DNA of 27,347 nucleotides from an uncultured Verrucomicrobiota bacterium (GTDB lineage Bacteria; Verrucomicrobiota; Verrucomicrobiia; Limisphaerales; JADLHS01). Under the pieces are notes generated by a model. The model was not told where the DNA came from. It saw nothing but the letters and a program-made list of their open reading frames with translations, and ran no database searches. Where the stretch lies: the NCBI GenBank assembly GCA_937894935.1, contig CALAYC010000120.1, positions 1-27,347 of the forward strand, given 5' to 3'. The position numbers were made by a program, and so were the translations under genes. Every line of letters starts with the position of its first letter. Position 1 is the stretch's first letter. Below, piece after piece: positions 23,207 to 27,347 of the stretch.

Positions 23207-24478
23207 ATGATTCTTTATAATCTATTTCCACTGCTGGCCGGACCGTTTGAACGTTGGCAGGCTCATTTAGACCGCGCACGGGCGATGGGTTTTGATTGGG
23301 TTTATATCAACCCGATTCAGCGCACGGGCCAATCAGGCAGTTTGTATTCCATCGCGGATTACTTTGCGTTAAACCCCGCCCTGCTGAATCCGGGCGATTC
23401 CACGCCATCAGACGATCAATGTCGCGCGATGATCGCCAAGGCGCATGCGAGTGGATTGAAATTGATGATTGATCTGGTCATCAATCACTGCGCTTACGAT
23501 TCGCCACTGTTGCGCGAGCATCCCGAGTGGTTTGTACGCGAACCGAGTGGTCGCATTGCCAACGCTTCCTGCCAACACGGCTCAGAGCGCGTCGTGTGGA
23601 CGGACCTCGCGCAATTCGACCACCGACACACGAGAGATCCGGAGGGACTGTTCAAGCATTGCTTCCGCATTGTGGAACATCTGATCGCGCTCGGCTTCGA
23701 CGGCTTTCGCTGCGATGCGGCGTATCAGATTCCCCACGCTTTCTGGCAACGTCTGATTCGCGAAACGAAAGCTAAATTTCCTCATGTCTGTTTCACTGCG
23801 GAAACGCTGGGCTGTTCCGCCGATGAAACCCGTGAGACCGCTTCCGCTGGTTTCGACTACGTCTTCAACAGTTCAAAGTGGTGGGACATGCACGGCTGGT
23901 GGTTGATTGAACAATATAATCTGATTCGCGAAACCGCCGCTTCCATCAGCTTTCCCGAAAGCCACGACACGCCGCGCTTGTGCGAAGAACTCAACGGCAA
24001 CATCGCAGGATTGAAGCAGCGTTATCTGTTCTCCGCGTTGTTCTCGGCGGGTGTGATGATGCCGATGGGATTCGAATTCGGTGCGCGCAAAACGTTACAC
24101 GTAGTGCACACCAAACCGGAAGACTGGCAGGTGAACGGCGTGGATTTGCAACCGTTCATCACGAAAGTGAACGAAATCAAACAGCGATTTCCGGTGTTCC
24201 GCGAGGAAAGCCTGTTGAACGTCCTGCCGTATCACAACCCGAACATTCTCCTGATGTGGAAAGCATCAACGCGTGGCAAAGGCGAGGCGTTGCTGATTCT
24301 GAATAAGGATTTGCATCAGCATCAGGAATTCGCGACGGATCATTTTCGCCACTTCGTTCAAGCAGGCGCGCCGCTCAAAGATGTATCGCCGGAATACGCG
24401 ATGGATTTCCTGCCGGAACCATTCCATTACGCGCTGCGTCCGGGTCAAGGCATCGTGCTGGTAACGCATCGCGATTGA
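23207..24478 (+). CDS. GH13 alpha-amylase-family enzyme, compact, GlgE-like in parts
   Basis: 423 residues. The TIM barrel begins almost at the N-terminus with WVYINPIQRTGQSGSLYSIA, followed by region I DLVINHC (89-95), region II GFDGFRCDAAY with nucleophile Asp170, region III CFTAETLG with acid/base Glu199 and region IV FPESHDTPRL with Asp254. A short beta-sandwich C-terminal domain follows (LLILNKDLHQHQEF, GIVLVTHRD). No signal peptide, so cytosolic. The SGSLYSIADYFALNP and PHAFWQRLI segments resemble maltosyltransferases of the GlgE group, but the large N-terminal domains of GlgE are missing. Alpha-glucan hydrolase or transferase activity is safe; the precise reaction is not. A good Shine-Dalgarno sequence precedes the ATG. 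No glycogen genes lie alongside. Confidence 0.87.
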   Translation: MILYNLFPLLAGPFERWQAHLDRARAMGFDWVYINPIQRTGQSGSLYSIADYFALNPALLNPGDSTPSDDQCRAMIAKAHASGLKLMIDLVINHCAYDSPLLREHPEWFVREPSGRIANASCQHGSERVVWTDLAQFDHRHTRDPEGLFKHCFRIVEHLIALGFDGFRCDAAYQIPHAFWQRLIRETKAKFPHVCFTAETLGCSADETRETASAGFDYVFNSSKWWDMHGWWLIEQYNLIRETAASISFPESHDTPRLCEELNGNIAGLKQRYLFSALFSAGVMMPMGFEFGARKTLHVVHTKPEDWQVNGVDLQPFITKVNEIKQRFPVFREESLLNVLPYHNPNILLMWKASTRGKGEALLILNKDLHQHQEFATDHFRHFVQAGAPLKDVSPEYAMDFLPEPFHYALRPGQGIVLVTHRD

Positions 24479-24530
24479 AGAAAAGTTCCGCGAAATGCTG
24501 TCAAAGCAAGCCGCGTGAGCAACGATTCGC

Positions 24531-25538
24531 TCAAAGCCCCAGTTGATTAATCTGGGAAAAATGGTCGGCGTAAAAGCTGACAATTTTGTAAGCAATGAAC
24601 AACGCTACGATGAGATAGATTCCTCGCGGTAGCCACTGGCAGACGAAGTGAATCTTCCGCGAGCCTTCCTCCTGATAATATTTCTGCAAACGCTTCAGCG
24701 TTTCATCGAGTTTTCCACTGACTTCGCCCGCGTGATATTGGTTCGCAAACAAATCCGGAAACGCGCCGGATTCGGTCACTACTTCCGCTGGCGTTTGCCC
24801 GGCTGACACCTGCGATTTCCACGCATGAACTTTGCGTCGCAGATACGGCGAGCCGCTGACTGTGCTTGCAAGCTCCCAGGCTTCGATGATGTTCACACCG
24901 GCATTGAGTAACGCTTCCAACGCCATCGCCAGTCGCGCGAGCGCCAGTTCGCGCCGCCCACGTCCCAGCACGGGAATGGGATGCAACACTCGCTCAACGA
25001 AAGCGCGCCAGCTCTCGCCATGTCGGTTTTGTCCGGCGTAAATTCCCGACGCGATAAGAACGTAAATCGGCAGCAACACGCCGAACGTTTTCAATAGATA
25101 CGCTGATAGATCGCCACTCGTGAAAAACGCCGCGAACGGCAGAATGAAAATGGCGAAGTGAAACAGAAATGCCGGATACGCCAGGTCCGTCAACATCTGC
25201 CGCGCCATGCGGGCCCGATCCGTATAATAATCCGCCAACACCCGGAAACAGGCGTCGAGTCGCCCGCTCTTTTCGCCTGCCTGCAACAACGCGAGATCGA
25301 ACGGCGGAATCCATTTACCGGACCGCGCTACTGCCTCCGCGAAAACGTAGCCTTCGTTGATGTCATTGATGATGCTGCGCAAAGGTTGACGATACGCGCG
25401 CGCTGGCGGATGACGTTCAATCTGTTCCAGCGCCCGCAAAATCGGTAAACCCGCGGCGATGAGTTGCGCCAGTTGATGATAAAGCTCTGCGCGCCGGATC
25501 AATTGGCCGGGAGTTATCACAATGCTGGACGGCGACAT
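24531..25538 (-). CDS. GspF/PilC-like inner-membrane protein of a type II secretion or type IV pilus system
   Basis: 335 residues. Two T2SSF domains, about 15-135 (LYHQLAQLIAAGLPILRALE, LLQAGEKSGRLDACFRVLADYY) and 205-325 (LARLAMALEALLNAGVNIIE, the HAGEVSGKLDETLKRLQKYY segment). Hydrophobic helices occur near residues 119-140, 150-168 and 305-325. GspF/PilC proteins form the inner-membrane platform that couples the assembly ATPase to pseudopilus growth. It is shorter than the usual ~400 residues, chiefly lacking the N-terminal extension before the first domain. No GspE, GspG or GspD partner is in the window, so it is an isolated copy. The ATG at 25538 has AGGAA directly abutting it, an unusually short spacing. 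The trxA terminator lies 15 nt upstream. Confidence 0.87.
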   Translation of the reverse strand: MSPSSIVITPGQLIRRAELYHQLAQLIAAGLPILRALEQIERHPPARAYRQPLRSIINDINEGYVFAEAVARSGKWIPPFDLALLQAGEKSGRLDACFRVLADYYTDRARMARQMLTDLAYPAFLFHFAIFILPFAAFFTSGDLSAYLLKTFGVLLPIYVLIASGIYAGQNRHGESWRAFVERVLHPIPVLGRGRRELALARLAMALEALLNAGVNIIEAWELASTVSGSPYLRRKVHAWKSQVSAGQTPAEVVTESGAFPDLFANQYHAGEVSGKLDETLKRLQKYYQEEGSRKIHFVCQWLPRGIYLIVALFIAYKIVSFYADHFSQINQLGL

Positions 25539-25553
25539 TTCCTAGAGTTGGAC

Positions 25554-25585
25554 AAAAAAGAAGCGCCGGAGTTTCGTCCGGCGCT
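25554..25585 (-). terminator. Rho-independent terminator of trxA
   Basis: agcgccgga (25562-25570) pairs perfectly with tccggcgct (25577-25585) around a 6-nt loop. On the minus strand TCTTTTTT follows (25561-25554). It lies 27 nt after the trxA stop and 15 nt before the gspF-like start. Confidence 0.87.
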
Positions 25586-25612
25586 GCTGGAAAATTCGAA
25601 TCACAGGCTCAC

Positions 25613-25954
25613 TCAGCCGAGCGCACCATCAAGCAGCGATTTCAACTTCGGTTTGCCACCCGCAATACCGACGTGTTGCGCGACGATTTGACCGCCTTTG
25701 AACACGAGAAACATCGGGATGGACTGCACACGATAATTGATCGCGAGCTGTTGATTAGCGCCTTCTTCGATATTGAGCTTGGCGACCTTCGCTTTGCCGG
25801 AATATTCGTCGGCGAGTTCGTTGAGCACCGGAGCGATTTGTTTGCACGGGCCGCACCATTCCGCCCAAAAATCCACCAACACCGGGATCGTTGATTTCAA
25901 AACTTCCGCTTCAAAATTTTCGGCGGAAAGAGTGACAATATTTGCAGATGCCAT
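25613..25954 (-). CDS. trxA: Thioredoxin
   Basis: 113 residues from the ATG at 25954; cytosolic dithiol reductant. FWAEWCGPCKQIAPVLNEL carries the WCGPC active site (Cys34 and Cys37), Asp28 is the buried acid (VLVDFW) and SIPMFLVFKGG contains the cis-proline. The longer frame from 25993 would add 13 residues of non-family sequence, so ATG 25954 is chosen. It is probably the second gene of a unit with the Ala/Pro-rich protein, 51 nt downstream of that gene's stop. A strong terminator follows. Confidence 0.95.
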   Translation of the reverse strand: MASANIVTLSAENFEAEVLKSTIPVLVDFWAEWCGPCKQIAPVLNELADEYSGKAKVAKLNIEEGANQQLAINYRVQSIPMFLVFKGGQIVAQHVGIAGGKPKLKSLLDGALG

Positions 25955-26005
25955 GAGACAAAAATTACGAACTTGAATTAAAATGGATGACAACAGCCCT
26001 CAAGC

Positions 26006-26446
26006 TTATACGGGAGGAATCTGCCAGATGAATGCGAAATAAATCACCGTTCCGAGCGCGGCGATGGCCGTCACCATTGCAGCGATCGCGAGTCCAACAT
26101 CCAGACCGCTGACGGTCGGAGCCGAAGAAGCAGCAGCCGGACGAGCAGGACGTTGCGCCCCAGCAGCAGGCGCGGAAGGTTTTTGAGCCACCGGCGCGGC
26201 CGAAGCGCGAGGCGGAGCTGAAGGAGCGGGAGCGGCGGCAGCCGGAGCACCAGCCGCAGCGGGCGCAGCCGCCATCGTCGGCGCACCCGTCGGACCGCCA
26301 GGAGGCAACGTCGGCAATTTAATCGTCGGCGCAGCAGAAGGTTTCGGCGGCAAATTGATGCGAACGGTTTCTTTCTTGGGTTGCACCTTGCCGGTTTCTT
26401 TCTTCGGCGGCACAGCTCCGGCGGGACTGGGAATGTTGTCGGCCAT
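26006..26446 (-). CDS. Ala/Pro-rich protein with C-terminal membrane anchor, unknown function
   Basis: 146 residues. A lysine-rich N-terminus with a repeated PKKET element (VPPKKETGK and VQPKKETVR), then INLPPKPSAAP and a long Ala/Pro-rich disordered stretch (about 37-110). A single hydrophobic helix follows near the C-terminus (LDVGLAIAAMVTAIAALGTV, about 115-137), with FAFIWQIPPV at the end. There is no signal peptide, so the topology is probably a tail anchor with the disordered part in the cytoplasm. I do not recognise a family. The reading is supported by a good promoter just upstream and by its position directly before trxA; composition alone would be weak evidence. The function cannot be assigned. 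Confidence 0.7.
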   Translation of the reverse strand: MADNIPSPAGAVPPKKETGKVQPKKETVRINLPPKPSAAPTIKLPTLPPGGPTGAPTMAAAPAAAGAPAAAAPAPSAPPRASAAPVAQKPSAPAAGAQRPARPAAASSAPTVSGLDVGLAIAAMVTAIAALGTVIYFAFIWQIPPV

Positions 26447-26754
26447 AAAATCTTTGTTGGGAAAGATAGAATCCCGCGAAATCGTGTCAAACTCTTATTC
26501 CACCCGTCGCTGCTTCCGTCCTTAACCTGAATTCTTTTTCACCGTTTAATCCTCAATTAACGAACCGATTCGAGCGCAAAGACCAGCAATTGTTTTCAAA
26601 GAATTTCCGCCTCCTCTCGCGGCGGCTACAGGCCGGCGGAGTCTCGAAACACTTCTCAGAAAACAATAAGATTCCGAGATAGAAAGCAAACAAACCGAAT
26701 CCGTTCTCGACACTGCGCCCGCATTTCTGTTTCCTTTGCCCGGTTTTTCTACAA
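26447..26754. other. Divergent intergenic region before the carB half-gene
   Basis: About 308 bp without a gene. The left part holds the minus-strand promoter at 26463-26490. The middle holds a GC-rich block (26607-26643) inside AT-rich sequence. On the plus strand the frame leading into the carB half-gene has a stop at 26680-26682, so no upstream CarB sequence is joined to it here. Confidence 0.5.
26463..26490 (-). promoter_or_regulatory. Sigma70-type promoter of the Ala/Pro-rich protein and trxA
   Basis: On the minus strand a perfect TTGACA (26490-26485), a 16-bp spacer and TATCTT (26468-26463). The -10 box ends only 16 nt before the ATG at 26446, so the transcript leader would be about 10 nt. 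It is the best promoter match in the window. Confidence 0.65.
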
Positions 26755-27347
26755 ATGAATTCTGAGTTGCTCGCCAAAGCCAAGTCGCTTGGATTTTCCG
26801 ACCGGCAGATCGCCCATTTAACCGGCACGACCGAAGATGCGGTCCGCGCCGAACGCAAAAAGCTCGGCCTCGTTCCCAGCTATCGGCTCGTGGACACCTG
26901 CGCCGCGGAATTCGAAGCCTACACGCCGTATTACTATTCCACCTACGATCGCGGCGACGACGAGGTGAAAGGCAACGCGGCGAAGAAGGTGATGATTCTT
27001 GGCGGCGGCCCGAATCGCATCGGCCAAGGAATCGAATTCGATTACTGCTGCGTGCACGCGGCGTTCGCGCTCAAGGAAGATGGTTTCGAAACCATCATGG
27101 TGAATTCGAATCCGGAAACGGTTTCGACCGATTACGACACAAGCGACAAACTGTTCTTCGAACCGCTGACGCTTGAAGACGTGCTGCACATTTACGAACG
27201 CGAAAAATGCTGGGGCGCAATTGCGCAATTCGGCGGACAAACACCGCTGAACCTCGCGCTCGGCCTGCAGAAAAACGGCGTCAACATCATCGGCACCTCG
27301 CCGCAGAGCATCGAGATCGCCGAAGATCGCAAGATGTTCGCAGCGAT
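26755..27347 (+). CDS. carB: Carbamoyl-phosphate synthase large subunit, stand-alone C-terminal half (cut by window edge)
   Basis: 197 residues are visible before the right edge. The frame begins with ATG 26755 in sequence that in full-length CarB lies in the central oligomerisation domain (LAKAKSLGFSDRQIAHLTGT, then RLVDTCAAEFEAYTPYYYST). It continues directly into the second ATP-grasp half: KVMILGGGPNRIGQGIEFDY, MVNSNPETVSTDYDTSDKL, then FGGQTPLNLALG and GTSPQSIEIAEDR. This half phosphorylates carbamate to carbamoyl phosphate, for pyrimidine and arginine synthesis. The carboxyphosphate-forming first half is not upstream: an in-frame stop lies at 26680 and the next gene to the left is on the other strand. 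CarB is therefore encoded as two pieces, as known from some thermophilic bacteria and methanogens, or the first half has been lost or moved. No ribosome site is visible before the ATG. Confidence 0.9.
   Translation, partial: MNSELLAKAKSLGFSDRQIAHLTGTTEDAVRAERKKLGLVPSYRLVDTCAAEFEAYTPYYYSTYDRGDDEVKGNAAKKVMILGGGPNRIGQGIEFDYCCVHAAFALKEDGFETIMVNSNPETVSTDYDTSDKLFFEPLTLEDVLHIYEREKCWGAIAQFGGQTPLNLALGLQKNGVNIIGTSPQSIEIAEDRKMFAA

Noticed and set aside
1..27347. Search by eye for tRNA or rRNA genes, CRISPR arrays, insertion sequences, phage genes or defence systems
   Set aside because: No cloverleaf, regular spacer array, transposase, integrase or defence nuclease is recognisable; the WYL regulator alone is not evidence of a defence island.

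Overview
The window is about 27 kb of ordinary-density bacterial chromosome: 21 protein-coding genes on both strands, one cut by each edge, with no tRNA, rRNA, CRISPR array or insertion sequence that I can recognise. LPS genes (a family-9 glycosyltransferase and a Kdo transferase), an outer-membrane porin ending in Phe, a PEP-CTERM sorting signal and a Tat-exported Gfo/Idh/MocA oxidoreductase point to a Gram-negative member of the PVC group. The long secreted protein with autotransporter-type repeats and a C-terminal FYRL-type module fits Verrucomicrobiota best (Pedosphaera/Limisphaera-like). That placement is an inference from gene content. Clear Shine-Dalgarno sequences are rare; several starts are GTG.

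Layout. 1-2206 (minus): a porin followed by pstS, behind a regular 11-bp-spaced array that resembles a Pho box; this is probably a phosphate-starvation uptake unit. 2246-3766 (minus): a small membrane protein and a heptosyltransferase-like GT9. 3987-5210 (plus): archaeal-type phosphoglycerate mutase, then two terminators. 5653-6363 (plus): a PEP-CTERM protein. 6487-7617 (plus): Ada, whose 3' end overlaps the convergent 7553-10240 gene for a very large secreted GH25 muramidase-like protein. 10571-12133 (plus): guaB. 12158-13150 (minus): a WYL-domain regulator. 13273-14601 (plus): waaA. 14628-15347 and 15481-16869 (minus): 6-phosphogluconolactonase and a Tat oxidoreductase. 17073-20646 (plus): a run of gatB, an RluA-type pseudouridine synthase, a SET-domain methyltransferase and purN; the last two overlap by 4 nt. 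20751-21632 (plus): hisG. 21693-23114 (plus): a flavin disulfide oxidoreductase. 23207-24478 (plus): a GH13 enzyme. 24531-26446 (minus): a lone GspF/PilC-like protein, thioredoxin, and an Ala/Pro-rich membrane-anchored protein with a good sigma70-type promoter. 26755 to the right edge (plus): the separate C-terminal half of carbamoyl-phosphate synthase large subunit.

Most of the genes are central metabolism (purines, histidine, pyrimidine/arginine precursors, glycolysis, pentose phosphate), envelope synthesis and translation or RNA modification. I found no convincing defence island, prophage or biosynthetic cluster. The most notable items are the SET protein with a complete post-SET zinc signature inside a housekeeping run, the split carB, the GH25 fusion, the Pho-box-like array, an extra segment inside the RluA-type enzyme, and two intrinsic terminators placed almost against the start codon of the next co-directional gene.
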